DNA from: Microbotryum silenes-acaulis
Lineage: Eukaryota; Basidiomycota; Microbotryomycetes; Microbotryales; Microbotryaceae
DNA: 64,000 nucleotides
Reading direction: 5' to 3'
NCBI GenBank assembly: GCA_003665825.1
Contig: QPFY01000020.1
Span: 1 to 64,000 of the forward strand
Shown: one piece after another, positions 32,504 through 45,066 of the stretch
How the letters are laid out: every line of letters starts with the position of its first letter
Numbering within the stretch: the first letter of the stretch is position 1
The notes under the pieces: model-generated
What the model was told of the DNA's origin: nothing
The model's input: only the letters and a program-made list of their open reading frames with translations
Databases searched by the model: none
Translations under genes and position numbers: made by a program

Positions 32504-33825
32504 TTAAGCCTTGAGAGCGGTTTGCAGGGCCTCGTAAACCTCGACCTCGACTTGAGCCTCGGCCTTCTCAGCCGCATCACCCGAGCCGGAAGCGACGCGT
32601 TGAGCCTCGGAAAGAGCCGATCGGATGGCCTGTGGGGACGGAGATCAGCATACTAGAGATGATCCAAGTGACGGGCACTTGGAGCGGCGACGTCGGTGAT
32701 CCGGGGACTGACCTCGGGCGAGAAGGCGTCCAAAGGATCTGTGACGAGAACGAGACGAAACGGATGCATGTTGGCCATGAGTGACTGCGCTCTCCCGTAC
32801 TAGAAAAGATGCATGTTTTCGATCCATGCTCGCCCACGCGCTGAGACTTACAAGCCTCGACGGCGTTGACGGTGAGCAAGTTGTTGGGGTGGACGTTGGC
32901 AAAGCCTCCGGAGACTGAACAAGTTGATCGGAATTACGATTGTGGCGGTGGCGGTGGCACAAGGAAGTAGATGGGGGGAAGGACAGCAATCAGTAATGCA
33001 GAGCTTGCTGAGATTGGGCCGAGCGATGCAGCCAGGATGGTTTCTCCACTTGATGCCGACACGCCTGGTCCTTCTTTTCGCAGCGGGATGGATGTCACTC
33101 ACCGAACCACTTCTTGGTCTCGTTGGAAGAGCCCTCGATGACTTCCAGGACGCCCGGAGCGAGAGCTTCGATGATGGGTACGTGGTTGGCGAGACTGTTG
33201 GTCCGCGCGAGTGCGGGTAAGCCGTGCGTGGTCAGTGATGGGGTCCGGGCAGGCGCGGAACACCCAGCAGCTACTTGACATCGGTCGAGGTGCGATCGTG
33301 GGTCGTAGTGCATGTAGTCGATGAGCATGCTCGGGGCCTTTTGAAGAAATGGCCCGCCCGACTCGACGATGCGTTTCACCGTGACCTGGGCCTGCGACGA
33401 GCGACGAACGACGATCCCCCCGACGCTGACCCGATCGGCCAAGAGCCACACCTGGCCCAGTCACTTACATGCCCATATCACCGCTGACGGCCGAAAGGTT
33501 GACCTGTGATACGGATCGAAGTGCACAAACTCGATGCAGGTCAGCAACCGAGCCAGACGGGAGGGTAATGGTCGCAGGCTCCCTCGCCCGGTTCCCCTTC
33601 GAACGAACCTGAACGACATCCTGCCTGTTGTAGATGGTCTATGGGGCACATCACGGGATCAGTCGAGTAAGCTAAGCTGGACCGCACAAGACGAAGTGAG
33701 CGGTGCTTGAACGGACCTCGTGAGGGAGGACGAGCGAAAGACGGAGCTTCTCGGACGCGGCTTCGGCGTACCCACGCGCAAGGCGGGGTGCGACAAACAA
33801 TGACCTTCGAGCGACGGCGAGCATG
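32504..33825 (-). CDS. ATP16: Mitochondrial F1 ATP synthase delta subunit
   Basis: ATG 33825 (MLAVARRSLF) to TAA 32506-32504. The first exon encodes a presequence and mature start typical of this subunit (RGYAEAASEKLRLSLVLPHE), as in other fungal delta subunits. Later exons give VNLSAVSGDMGM (about 33,460-33,495), YVPIIEALAPGVLEVIEG (about 33,120-33,190), FANVHPNNLLTVNAVEA (about 32,860-32,905) and the helical C-terminus SPEAIRSALSEAQRVASG ending YEALQTALKA. Delta sits in the central stalk of F1 in the matrix. At least five exons. Convergent with PET8 (237-bp gap) and divergent from TOA1. Confidence 0.88.
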
Positions 33826-34399
33826 GTGGACTGAGCTGGTGGGAGTGTGGTGGGACGGACGCAAGCGGGGTGAGAGACGGAGCGCGGTGCGGTTACAAGA
33901 CGAGGTGAGGTCGAGCCTGGCCGAGCGAAATCGCGCAGGTCGCCTCGGGTCGCTCGAATTGGGCGGAGCCGGCCTTGGAGGGCCTTGGGGCACAGCAGGG
34001 CACAGCCGTGGGCACCCCGGCAGTGAACTGCTGTGAAGGGCCTGGCCTGGAAGCGCACGCCTTCTGCGCCGGCCATATAACCAGACTAGCTCGATTTCTA
34101 ATCGAAAATTGAAAGGGGCGCCTCTCCGATCGCTCGATGATTACAATAGATTAAGAGATGGCGATCTATTACGATCCACCTCTTGCGCAGCTCGGTGCCC
34201 CTCCACCTACTCAGGCCATCCATTCACTTCCCACTTCCCACTTCCCACACCCTGCCTCTCTCCACCCACCAACCCGGACCCACCCCACACCCCGCCTTGA
34301 TAGCATCGGCTCGCTCGCTTTTCGGTCGTGTGCAGTCAGTGTGTGTGGAGCTGGTCAGCCAGGAGCTCCAGCACGTCGATCCGGGCGTCGATTTGAACC
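33826..34399. other. Divergent promoter region, ATP16 and TOA1
   Basis: 574 bp separates the two start codons. CT-rich leader tracts precede the TOA1 ATG (34200-34290). No further gene. Confidence 0.5.
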
Positions 34400-35368
34400 A
34401 TGTCGAATCGACAAGTGGTACGATCATAGATTCACCCTTGGCCCCGTGAACACAGATCTCACCCGTTTCGTACCCTCCACTGAACCATGCGCTACCCCTT
34501 ACCTTTGTCTCAGGCGGCCGTCTACCGATCCATCATCGATGATGTCGTCGAGAAAGCGACGGTCGACTTCGACGAAGCCGGCGTGCAGATCGAGGTGCTG
34601 CACGAGCTGCAGCGCAGTTGGGAGGCCAAGGTCGCTTCGTCGAGGGTAGCCGACTTTACCCAGGACTCGAGGATGGCTGCGATCGCACAAGCGTTCCCCA
34701 TGTTGCCGAGCGAGTCCTCAACGCGCGCGGCGGAGCCTCCGTCGACGTCAGCTCCGGGCCCCGTGGCTTCGACATCGGCTGCAGCCGCTGCGGGGGTCAA
34801 GGGAGAGGACGACAGCGACGAAAAGGAAAAGGATCGCTCAACAGCGTTAGCGGGTAATGGCACTTGTTCGCCCGCGGTGACGCCAGCAAAACTGAAAGCC
34901 GACGCCGACGACGATGCGATCAACTCGGACCTTGATGACTCGGACGAGGACGGCGACGACGATGATGACGGCGCCGGCGCCGGGCAAGAGGGTGATCTTG
35001 TCATTGCGCTGTATGAAAAGGTTCGATACCGACGCTCCCCTGTTGTGCTGTGCCGGGCTGTGCTGTGCTGTGCTTGGAGCTGCGGGTTTGGGTTGACGAG
35101 CCATCATGCCTCGGCCATATCACCAGGTGCAACGGGTCAAGAACAAGTGGAAGGTCACGCTCAAAGACGGCCTGGTCTCGGTCAACGGCAAGGACTACCT
35201 TTTTGCCAAATGCAACGGGTAAGTTCACCAGGGCGCCATACGGTTCATTCGTTTCGATATCACTGTGTTGACACCGACGTGCTGCTACCTCGCACCTTGC
35301 ACCTCCCGTGATCCTATCCGACTCTCGACTCTGGGGCGCCGATAAACCTTAGCGAGTTCGAATTCTGA
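34400..35368 (+). CDS. TOA1: Transcription factor IIA large subunit
   Basis: Four exons read from splice sites: 34400-34417 (MSNRQV), 34514-35020, 35127-35218 and 35353-35368, total 633 bp or 210 aa. The N-terminal four-helix-bundle segment reads AAVYRSIIDDVVEKATVDFDE and VLHELQRSWEAKV; the middle is a Ser/Ala- and then Asp/Glu-rich linker (INSDLDDSDEDGDDDDDGAG); the C-terminal beta-barrel part reads VKNKWKVTLKDGLVSVNGKDYLF and ends NGEFEF, close to the universal TFIIA ending. TFIIA stabilises TBP on the TATA box. The linker is shorter than in animals, as usual in fungi. The first exon is only 18 bases. Confidence 0.9.
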
Positions 35369-36216
35369 GTTGCAACGAGAAAAGGTGGAGGAGTTGCCCT
35401 CTTCCATCGGCTGAAAGCAGAAGTATTGTAATATCAGTGTCGGTTCTGAGTCCCCGCCAGCTCTCGAAAACCTAGTACTGTGAGCTTCGGTCTTGGTCAG
35501 AATACTTTCGATCGATGATGGTTGGGTAAAAGCACGCGATGAAGGTCGAAGGGAAGTCCGAAGAAAGTCCGAAGGAAGCCGACGCGCGACGACGGACTCG
35601 CAACGACAAGCTCGCTCTGCCTCTTGCTCCTTGCACCATATCTGCATTCGTAACCCCCCATCGCACAACAACCCTGCGCCTGTCTCGTAGCGACGCTCGG
35701 GCTCTGGAAGACTCTCACCAAGCGCTTTCGACCTCGGCCGTGGCTGCTCGAGTCATGTCCGGCGTGGGGTCGAGCATGGGGCGTACATCCCGGTCCAGCT
35801 CACCGTCCTCACCATCAGCGGCCAGCGCAAATGCACCTCTAGCAATCAGAGGCGCAGCCGCACTCAAGTCATCCATGTCTTCCTCGGCATCATCGGTCCC
35901 GATATCTGCTGTGCCGGCCACAAACGAGACCTTGACCACCGGGTCGGCGCCCACCAAACAGGATGGGGCTGGTGGCAAGGCGGCTATAGCTCCGTGAGTT
36001 CGGCTTAGCTGCATGAACCAAACGATCGAGACTGATCGAAGTTGCTCGGATGCAACACATGCGCCGCCACCATGTACTTGGTATCGTTGTAGTATACGGC
36101 TTGTCGGCGGCGTCAAGCCACGGTCGTCAATTCAATTCACATTCAAAGGACAGAAGGACCTGGCCGCGGCCAAAGCATCGGCCTACGGAACGCGCAACAC
36201 TTCTACAATAAACACA
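35369..36216. other. Intergenic between TOA1 and BUR1
   Basis: Holds the BUR1 promoter and leader; a possible upstream ORF (35700-36000) Ser/Ala-rich on the + strand ends at a GT donor-like site but has no recognised partner. No gene is supported. Confidence 0.4.
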
Positions 36217-39200
36217 ATGGCTGACAAGCCAGCGCATCAAGCAGGCATCATCGGGCCGTCCACGCGTGAGTGCTTTGGCTCTCGCGGGCAGCTGCGACTG
36301 ATTGGTCCTTACGCGGGACGGGCGAACTGATCCATTCACATCTGACCTCGTGCCGTTCGTAGCCTCACCTCCCCCCGAAGCTGGGAAACTGCCGTTTGCT
36401 GGTAGCACTTCTCCTCGCAAGAAGATGGCCAACTCGCCTGGGAAAGCAGCGGCGGCACTTCGGGACCCTCTAATCGACCCGGAAGATGCTAAGGCTCGTC
36501 AACAGTTATACGAGGAATCGGTCGGTGGCGGTCAGTCTCGTTCGCTGAATCAGCCGGAGAGGGGGGATTCACACACGCCTGCTTCCACAAGTACTATTAT
36601 GGCGTCCAGAGAAGCCCGCCGTCCCCGTGGCTTTCGGCATACCAGCGGGGAACGTCCGATGACACCAGAACCTTTCGACGACAGTGGGCGAGAAGAGGGC
36701 GAACTGGATGACGATCCGGACCCACGGCGTTCGCGGTCCCCTCGAGTGACGGTGCCCCCGAGTCGACACAGCGAAGAATCTCTATCGGTCAATAGCTCAA
36801 GTTGGGGGTCACGAATCAATCGCGGCGCGAAGGAAGAAAATTATAGACACGCGAAAGATGATCGCGAGCGCTCCGACACTCGGCTTCCGACCCACGATGC
36901 TGCCACCGGGCGAGGCGAAGCAGCACCCCGCCACCCACAACAGGATTCTTCGCGTCGCCGTTCACACGGTGAAATATATCCCCAGTATCATGAACCCTCG
37001 GAAGGGGGCGATGGTTGGTCCAGGCCTTCGAGATCACCGCGAGTTCGAGATGGGGATCGGCGCCGCTCCCGAAGTCGGGATGATGATCGACGCAAGCGCC
37101 CTAGAGATGATGACAGAGATGAGCATGCTCCGAGTAGCAAACGAATGAGCAATGGGGAATGGCGGACACTCGGACATATGGTCGGTAGGGATGGGGCTTG
37201 TGGTCGTCGAGACGACCGAGACAACCACTTTCGATCGAAGTCCAGACGGCAACCGTCTCGATCACCCCGGTCGCCTTCGCGATCCCGGTCCCGATCACCT
37301 CAGCCGCGCATATCCTTGGCTCGCAACACGGCTTTGGGCCCAACCCATTCTACCAACAATGTTCATCCGCAACAGTATGCTGCCACTCAAGTCCGCCGGC
37401 CACACTCGCCGATCGGCGGTGCGCAAAGCCGTCTCTCAGAGTTGCCTGCCCATACGAAAGGTCGCTACAACGAGACGTTCTCGCTGCTTGCGGTTGAACG
37501 ACAAGCGGACAAAAGCGATGCTTGTTCCGGAGTCGTAGCCAGTCCCATATCTCGACCGCGGCCAGGATCGCCGCTTCGAACCAGTGATCTTAATTCGCCG
37601 GGACTTGAGGCAGGTAGTGAACAAGCAGCGCCGCGCATCACCAAGAACGAGTCTACTCCGGCCTCCACCTCTCCTCCATTTTTAGATCCTTCAACTGATC
37701 ACTTTGAGGCCGACAGGGAGCCTGTACTGCGGGGAGGCCGACGAACTCATGTTCGTGACACCGAGCTTTGGGTTCGAGATGAGACTCGTGTTGGTCTCAA
37801 CGGCGGCGAGGCCCACGACGAGGATGCACAAGACGCTGGTATCGATCTGGTCGGGTCGTCGTCCATCGATGCATATCGTCTTCAGCGCAAGCTAGGTGAG
37901 GGAACCTTTGGTGTCGTATCGTTGGGAACACGGGGTAAAGGCGAAATTTCAGAAGGGGAGCAACGTCGCGAAGAGGTATTGGTAGCGCGCGGTCTCAAAG
38001 TGCGACACGGTGATTGCGTCGCTTTGAAGAAGATCATACTCCACAACGAAAGCGATGGGGTGAGTTCAGCTAGAAGCCTTGATTACCGCGCGGGGCTGGG
38101 CTGACCTCTCACTGAGTCGAGGATGCAGATGCCCATTACGTCGCTGCGCGAGATCCGCATTTTGAAGGCGCTGAACCATTCGGCGGTGGTTCCAGTCGTT
38201 GATATGGCGTACGAGAATGGCAAGTCTAGTGGTCGATTTGGACATCGTGAGGATATAGCTGATATTTTGTGCTGGTGTCTGCTCCAATAGGTGATCCAGC
38301 GCACTACAAGCTCGGATCGACATGCATGGTGTTCCCTTACATGGATCATGATCTTGCCGGTCTCCTCGAGAACCCTAAAGTCAAGCTCGAAGTGTCGCAC
38401 ATCAAGCAGTATGCAAAGCAGTTGCTTGAGGGGACAGATTACCTCCATGAAGTATGCCCTTCCGCCCCTCATCTTCAGCTTCTTGCGTTCTGCTGATTAC
38501 CACCTCGACGTGGCGCCATTCAGAATGGTCTTCTCCATCGCGACATGAAGGCGGCGAACCTCCTCATCAGCAACAAGGGCGATCTCATGATTGCAGACTT
38601 CGGCCTTGCTCGAAGCCTTCGAAAGGAAGCAAACACAAAAGGCTACACGAATTGTGTTGTGACAAGATGGTATCGGCCTCCGGAATTGCTCTTGGGTCAG
38701 ACGCAGTACCACACGGCCGTTGACATGTGGGGAGTGGGGTGAGCACAGCCTCTGACTCTTGCTTTTGGTGGTTGGTGGCAAACAATTCGACTTCTCACTG
38801 TGATCTTAATGATGTAGATGCGTATTGGCGGAGATGTTTCACAAGCGGCCCATCTTTCCAGGTGACTCGGACACGAATCAAATCGTCCTCATTGCAAAGT
38901 GCGTGCTTGTGCGCCTGTACTCAAGCATCTGACTCTGGGCGCTGACAGCAATTTCGGGTGCTTAATGGCGTGGCTTGGAAGGTTGTGCGGCGCTCCTAGT
39001 GAACGGAGCATGCCTGGGTTCAACGAACTGCCCGGGTGCGAAGGAGTCAAAGAATTTTCGGGTCCGCCCAATAATGACGAAATTCGGAATCGAGCAATCA
39101 AGTGAGTAAGCCGCAGTCCTTTTTTTCGTCCGAAGTCATCTGACGGCAGGGTAGCATTTCCTCTGATAATCTAGATGGGAAGCGGGCGAGACATTTGGCG

Positions 39201-39670
39201 ACCTTCTCGCACACATACTCCTGCTCGACCCCGATCGGCGCCTGACAGCCCGCCAGGCGCTCGATCACGATTGGTTCTGGACGGAGCCCTATCCCGCTGA
39301 ACGTTGGGCGATACCACAATGGGAATCCTCTCACGAGATGGACAAGCGACAACGAGACGAGCAGCAGCAGCAAAAGCAAAAGCAAGATAGGCGACATCGA
39401 GCACCAGGACCAGTACTGGCGCCGCGACAGAACGGGGGGGGCGTTCAGACTGGCAGCGCGCGTGGGGCGCAGACGCTTCGGCCCAACCCGCCTCAGCCAC
39501 CTATCCGACACCACCAACCGATGCAAGCCGCCCCGTACTACGACGCTTACCCTTCGGGAGGGCCCAGCTGGATCCAATCGGCGCACTCCAATCAGCAGCG
39601 TTCGAACGGAAGTGCGCCTGCCCCTGCGACTAAGACTAGAATGAGCATGACCGACATGATGAAGCGATGA
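36217..39670 (+). CDS. BUR1: BUR1/CDK9-type cyclin-dependent kinase
   Basis: Eight exons: 36217-36265, 36363-38059, 38129-38219, 38291-38451, 38524-38738, 38818-38898, 38982-39101, 39175-39670; 969 aa. The first 550 residues are disordered and RS/Asp-rich ([12 protein letters not shown]). The kinase domain starts at [17 protein letters not shown] (Gly loop), with VALKKI (catalytic Lys), PITSLREIR (the cyclin-binding helix; PITALREI in BUR1/CDK9), [10 protein letters not shown] (HRD loop, with K and N), ADFGLARSL (DFG), [15 protein letters not shown] (T-loop Thr) and [12 protein letters not shown]. The tail is Gln/Pro-rich and ends MSMTDMMKR. With a cyclin it would phosphorylate RNA polymerase II CTD and Spt5. 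Exon 3 seems to end at a GC donor (38220). The insert [18 protein letters not shown] in the N-lobe is longer than usual. Confidence 0.9.
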
Positions 39671-39844
39671 GCGCGCTTTATTAGGTTGCTCTGTCTATAG
39701 GGTCAACCGCATCGAATATACGGACATTGTACTGAGATGACGCGCGGATACACATCTGCAATGCACAGCAGTGAGCTGAGACCACCACAGCAACGGTGTA
39801 GATTACAGTAAAGCAAACAAAAGTATGGCAGCCCCTTTGGGTGT

Positions 39845-42520
39845 TCATTGCTGGAGCCCAACACTTTGTCCATAGGATGGTGGTAAGCCCAGATCAGCGG
39901 GGGCATCTCGGGCAGCGTCAGTCAGCATGGCGTCTGCTGCGCTCTGGCCACCCCAAAGAGCCCCAACAGGAGAGCTCTGTGTCGAAATCACAGCTGGCGG
40001 TGGGTGCAGCATCTCGATTGAATTTCGCTCCGATGGAATTCGAGACCCTGTTCGAGCACGAGGAAGGATCGAAGCCGTTGAAACGATGGAGATCGGAACG
40101 GCGACATCGCACTCGTTTCCCGGCGTGGACTGAACGTGCACCACAACGAGGTATTGAATGACGAGATTGACGGTTCTGAACGACGTTGCCACGCCTCGCG
40201 TTAGGTCGATCTCGCCCTTGAAACGCTTGCTCCACACAGCCGCTTGCGAGTCTGGACCATCCTCGTCCGCTTCATCTCGCCGAACCGGTGTCCCTTCGCT
40301 GGGCCCATCTTCTTCGATTTGCGAACGTCCGACGCTCGTGTCGTGCAGGTTCGTCAGGCCTTGCGCTCCGACGTAAGCCCGCTGTACAAGGTGGACCGTG
40401 ACAGCCGTAAGGGGGAAGCGTGTTGTGGCGTTGGGATCCGAGCTCTTGATCATGACTGCGAAGGGCAGCACAGAAAGACGGGCAAACTTGGAAGGCGATG
40501 GAACGAGCAAGACAACTTCGAACCATGACCGTGTCGTCGTATGGAACATTCTACTGCGGATATCGCGACGAGCTTTCTTCCCCGTCCAGCCGGTCGGATC
40601 CACGGCCGGGCCGGGGGTACGCAGTCCTTGCGACAACGCTGCCGTCCGAGCGGCAGACATCTCGGGCTCGTTGTGGCATGGGACAAAGACGATTGGAACG
40701 ATAAGACGGTCGTTCAGGGTGAGGAGACCCTTTCTAGATGCAGTGACCTTGACATAGTACCGGCACGCCGCCCACTCGGCACCTTTACCCCATGCTCGAG
40801 GATCGTCCGAGTCGGTACTCAGCACGAAGCTAGGAGGGGTCGGCCGAAGTGTTCGAAGCTGCACGAGTGCGCGCAATTAGTGGATTTCCTCCGCTTTGCA
40901 TGTCAAGAACGCGGAGTCTAGCCTCACAGTAGTTGCAAGAGCTTTGGGCGAGCCAGAACACTTTGGCGGGATCTTGAGTTCAAACTCAAACTCGAACGAC
41001 CCTTGAAGCTTTGATGGATCGCTCGACTGATTGTTGGACAGGAGCTGTGAGCTAGAGTAAAGCTCAACGCCGTCCTCCCAAATCGTCACTTCGTCCGTGA
41101 CTGGGTGTCGTCCTGATCCATGAACTTTGAGGACGAGCGATCGCACGATGCCCTTGACTCGAACCCGCACTTGTGAGATCGCTTCGGGATTGGGAAGTTG
41201 AAGCTGCCGAAGACATCAATATTGTTATCGTCAGGGTTGGGCCGATTGGGCGGGGATTTGTGATATGCTACATTCGAGATCGCACGCACCACAAGCTTTC
41301 CCTGTAGCTTCACCGTTTCTCCCGGCCGAGACTGCATCAAGATGATGTGGTTCTCTCCGGGAGCTCTCAGCTCGAGCTTCAATTTCTTGCTGCGCGACGT
41401 GACGACGTGTTGGCGCGGAGGAGGGTGCACTCGACCTAGATGAGGCGCTCTTCTGGTGTAAGAAGGGAGTGCGTCGCCATCTTCTACAGTATCGGCACCA
41501 TTGTCGTCGTTCTCTTCGTGATTCTCCGCGCCCTCGACACCCATGTTATCGTTCCATTGAGACGAGCGGCCCCCGTGCGAGCCCGTGAGCGACGAGCTCC
41601 ATTCATCGGGGGGTAGTTCGTAGACGTCGTGCGAAGTGGACGCGAAAGGGCTGGACGAGGCTGTGGCTCGAAGTTGACCAAATCGTGTTCCTGATACATC
41701 CGAAGTCGAAGATCGAAGTTGGGAAAGATGCTCGGACGTCGGCGAGGCGGGACCTGCCGAGCTCGAGGCTTGAGATGGGGGCAGATCGAGCGCGTTGGAC
41801 AATGCACTAGACAGTCTGCGGGGCATAAAGGATGCCGCAGACGAGAGTGAGCGACGTTGGCGATTCGACGAGTTGGTGCTGCTGGTGGTGGTATTGCTGC
41901 TGTTGGACACGGACGCGAGTGCGGTCGAGAATTCTTGTCTCAGACTGTTCAAGGCCTGGTCGAGCGTCTGCAAGAGCGGCCATGTTCGTCCACCGCGAGT
42001 AGGATGAGGTCGAATATGTGTTGCTGGTCAGCATCGAGTGGATCGGGGCCATTGAAGCCCATGGGTAGCGCGTGACATACCTCCACAACCTCATCACGTC
42101 TGGCAATCGAGAACAAGGGTGCTGAGAATCAGCAATAGCCAGATGTGGGGTCGCTCCGGCGCAGGCATGCCCGTAGCTCTTCGTGTGCTCCCGAGTTGTC
42201 CGACGCAGGTCGGCGATTTGGCCGGACGGATCGACCGATGCATGCCATGCTCCGCGAAGAGATGTCATGTGCCTGACTGAATGTGAATCGTTACCAAGCC
42301 TCACCTGCTCATGTCGGTGTTGACGTATGATTACTCGTGTGTGCGTCGCGAGCCTCAATCTGCTCTCCTAGCCGAGGCTGAAGTACCTGAGCGAGTTGAT
42401 TGAGGTCAAGCGAAGAGCGACGACTCGAGGAGACTGCGAGGTGAGCTGGCCGGTGGCGACCGGTGGCGACTGGTGGGGAAAGGTGGGGCAAGCCGGTGGG
42501 AAGGGTGTTTGATGAAACCA
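39845..42520 (-). CDS. Alpha-arrestin (ART-like) with PY motif
   Basis: Stop at 39847-39845. The long last exons (41,960 to 41,090; 41,170 to 40,880; 40,876 to 39,845) give an N-terminal disordered part (NSSNTTTSSTNSSNRQRRSL), an arrestin_N fold (KKLKLELRAPGENHIIL, GETVKLQGKLVVRAISNV, RVRVKGIVRSLVLKV, then FEFEFELKIPPKCSGSPKA) and an arrestin_C fold (SRKGLLTLNDRLIVPIVFVP, FARLSVLPFAVMIKSSD, YLVVVHVQS). Near the C-terminus is PPSYGQ, a PPxY motif for the ubiquitin ligase Rsp5. Such proteins direct endocytosis of nutrient transporters. The start is unresolved: an acceptor lies at about 41,965 (GCAG before ACGCTCGACCAG) and a candidate first exon (SSLDLNQLAQVLQPRLGEQI) at 42,350-42,420. Confidence 0.75.
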
Positions 42521-43363
42521 AAGCGCACTTGAGGTCTCATGAGCCTGTCGTCGGTAGGGAATAAACGCACAGCGGGGCCGCGACAAGGTTTTGAACCTCT
42601 GGCTCAAAAGTGTTTCATCAACAACAACTACCAAACCACACCTCTTCGCAAAGCGTAGACCTGTGAACCAAATAAAAGAGGTGCCGGCGGCCCGGCGTCA
42701 CCGTTCACTGCACGGTGTCCTCCGACTCGCCGAGTCAGTCCTCCGCGTCTCGCGCCAGATACCACGGTCCACGCTGACTCGGATGTTCCTTTTTGGCGAT
42801 GCCACCACATAACCAATCGTGCGTGTTCTTCTGTGTCCTTCGCCTAATCTCACGACGGTCCACAGAGCTGCTGAGCGCCTATGTCACCCCAATACTACAT
42901 TAAGTTGCATCATCACTTGCACCTCGCACTACTAGTACCTGGAGGGCCGAGGCCAAGGCTCAAGCGCTCAAGGGCGGCCTCAGGCTCCGGCGTCGCAGGC
43001 CTCCCCGATACATTTGTTGGCAGAAACAACAAAGGATGCCAGCATTTCCTTTATTTCAACCGTGCCAAATCGACGTCCTGTATCCTCGTACCGCTTAGGA
43101 GTCGGAAGTTGGAACACAAGAATTCGCTGTGCAGAGGGCCGCCGTTCGCGAAGCCCACAGACTACAGTTGCAAGCACCACTATGCAGCAAAGGCCCGAGT
43201 TCCTGACTTCCATATCATGCAGATGTAATGCAGGCTTGAATCAGAGGTGGTACAACTGCAATGAGCGTACAGCTCGAGCATCGCATTCGCATCATGATCG
43301 GGATGCAGAGAGCGAGGCCACGCTCAGCACGTGACCTTCGCCGCGCTACGCAGCAGCTCGCGC
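42521..43363. other. Intergenic
   Basis: No supported gene; the small ORFs have no motif. It ends at the left inverted repeat of the TIR element. Confidence 0.45.
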
Positions 43364-45059
43364 AGGACCCGGGAAAGCTCAGCCCAATGTGCGTCTCGAA
43401 AAACGGCGATTTTTGGCCGATTTGTACATCGGGATGAGGTGTCTGAGGGGTCGATTTGTACCTATTTTCAGTCGTACATTGGAAGAGTTCCGAAAACATG
43501 AAAAATTCAATATCGTGAAATTGCCCAAAAATCGCTCTCCAACAGACAGAAATACGAAAAATCGCTCCGACGACTCGGTACTAACGTTGCGTCCGCTTTG
43601 ACAGCCGACCGCTTATCGGCTCCGCTCCCTCCGTCTGCATTGCCCCTCTCCTCGCCAGCATGCGCAAGTCCCTTCCGAATCGGGGCCAAGGACGCTGCAA
43701 GGACCCCTTTGAAGCTTTGCAGCTGGTAATATCGCGCTTGCGCCTGTGGGTCCAGGACTCGCCAAGTGTGGCCGTCGCAGCCAAAACCAGCTGGGGGCTC
43801 AACGGTCTGCATGCTCGAGTTGTAGGTGTCAAGGCAGCTGACGACGCGGTGACCATTCAAGAAGAAGATTCGAGCTTGGCCGCGGCTGTTGCGATTAGTG
43901 AAGACTCCGGAACTGGCTTGCGTAGGAAAGAGCTCCTGAATCACGATGTTGGAGACGAGTCCGAGGGATTCGGTGCTCTCAACACTGCAGTGAGGCATTG
44001 CTGGTGACGGCTTTGTGTAAATATAGCGCACTGTGGTGCATACAGACGCCGACGTGATGAGCCACTTTTCTCAATTGCAGTGAAGGGGTTCGAAATGCAA
44101 CAAGCAAGGCGCTTGCCAGCTTGATGTACGCGGCGTCGCGTTTGTCATTAACCTCAACATTGCTTAGCCAATCAATGTTATCCGAGATGGTTGACTTCAG
44201 CTGCTCGACAGAGTCCAGATGTTGCCAGAATGCTTCGAAACTGATTGGTATGTGTTCCACTATCGACGTGCAAGGGGATCGAACCTCGATGGATCGATAG
44301 CCGGAGGCGTACAATTCTCGAAGATCGTGAGTTTTGTTGAATAATGCACGGGTGGTGCTATTGGGGCGAATCTGATGCTGATGGAATGTTGGCTCGAATT
44401 CGGATACGGTGAGCGTTGCGGTCAGGTCAGGCCGGGTAAATTCGAACGCGAGAAGCTCGCCGACAGTGAGCTCGGCAACAGGAGACATAGCGGCGAATTG
44501 CTCATCTGGAATCTCGAGCACGTCGTCTAAGAGCAGTTGAGTTCGTGTATCTGGAGGGGCTGTTGTAGATGACATGCTGTCCTCTTAACCCTCAGCAAAG
44601 GCACGCAGGGAAGTCCGCAGAACGTAGGATGCTCGCGACGTGGCACAAGGTGAGGGTGGTCAGAGGCTGTCAGGGGCGTCTATTGGCAATTGTTTCACTT
44701 TCAGCGCCCTTGATTTGGTGAGCGTCTGTGAACGCTGTGAGCGTGAAGCGCATTTTTTTGCATTATTATTACAATCAGAAACTCATTCAAACTAATGGAC
44801 CGCCAGTTGGCCCGCGGCGCGCGCCTACTGAGCCCAGACCGCCGCCGCTGATACGTGCTCGGCCATCGGCCGAGCAGGGGACGACCAAGGAGGTGCGAGG
44901 TCGAGGTACATCGATTTGTACCACATCCAGGACGTACCTCCAAGATCTGGAGTGCCAATTTTTCCGATTTGTACCACTTTTGAGTCGCAGTTTGGGGTTC
45001 GGAGGGTCCGATTTGTACATTTTGGGGGACGCACATTGGGCTGAGCTTTCCCGGGTCCT
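43364..45059. mobile_element. Putative DNA transposon: 32-bp perfect TIRs, 7-bp target duplication
   Basis: A 32-bp sequence starting AGGACCCGGGAAAGCTCAGC at 43364-43395 recurs as its exact reverse complement at 45028-45059. Outside each end stands the same 7-mer CTCGCGC (43357-43363 and 45060-45066). The subterminal zones carry five copies of CGATTTGTAC, all on the + strand (43418, 43452, 44913, 44965, 45009). The 1696-bp interior holds the unknown gene at 43507-44575 and no transposase I recognise. hAT elements make 8-bp, Mutator-like 8-11-bp and P elements 7-8-bp duplications, so the superfamily is open. Confidence 0.75.
43507..44575 (-). CDS. Unknown protein inside the TIR element
   Basis: Exon 1 starts at ATG 44575 (MSSTTAPPDTRTQLLLDDVL) and is open to 43979. 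A second open reverse-strand stretch from about 44000 to 43507 (ESLGLVSNIVIQELF, ending SDFWAISRY) is probably joined by a short intron; phase fits a donor before GTCGGC or GTGGCT near 44,060-44,080 and an acceptor at about 43,980, but this is not firm. I do not recognise a domain. Visible features are an acidic N-terminus, LTVGELLAFEF, a Trp-containing helical middle (FEAFWQHLDSVEQLKSTIS) and a Gly/Ala/Arg-rich tail. No DDE or RNase-H motif is evident, so it does not look like a full transposase. Confidence 0.45.
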
Positions 45060-45066
45060 CTCGCGC

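Noticed and set aside
43364..45059. The 43-45 kb inverted repeats as a chance hairpin or cruciform
   Set aside because: Chance is ruled out by 32 perfect bases plus matching 7-bp flanks on both sides; transposition explains both.
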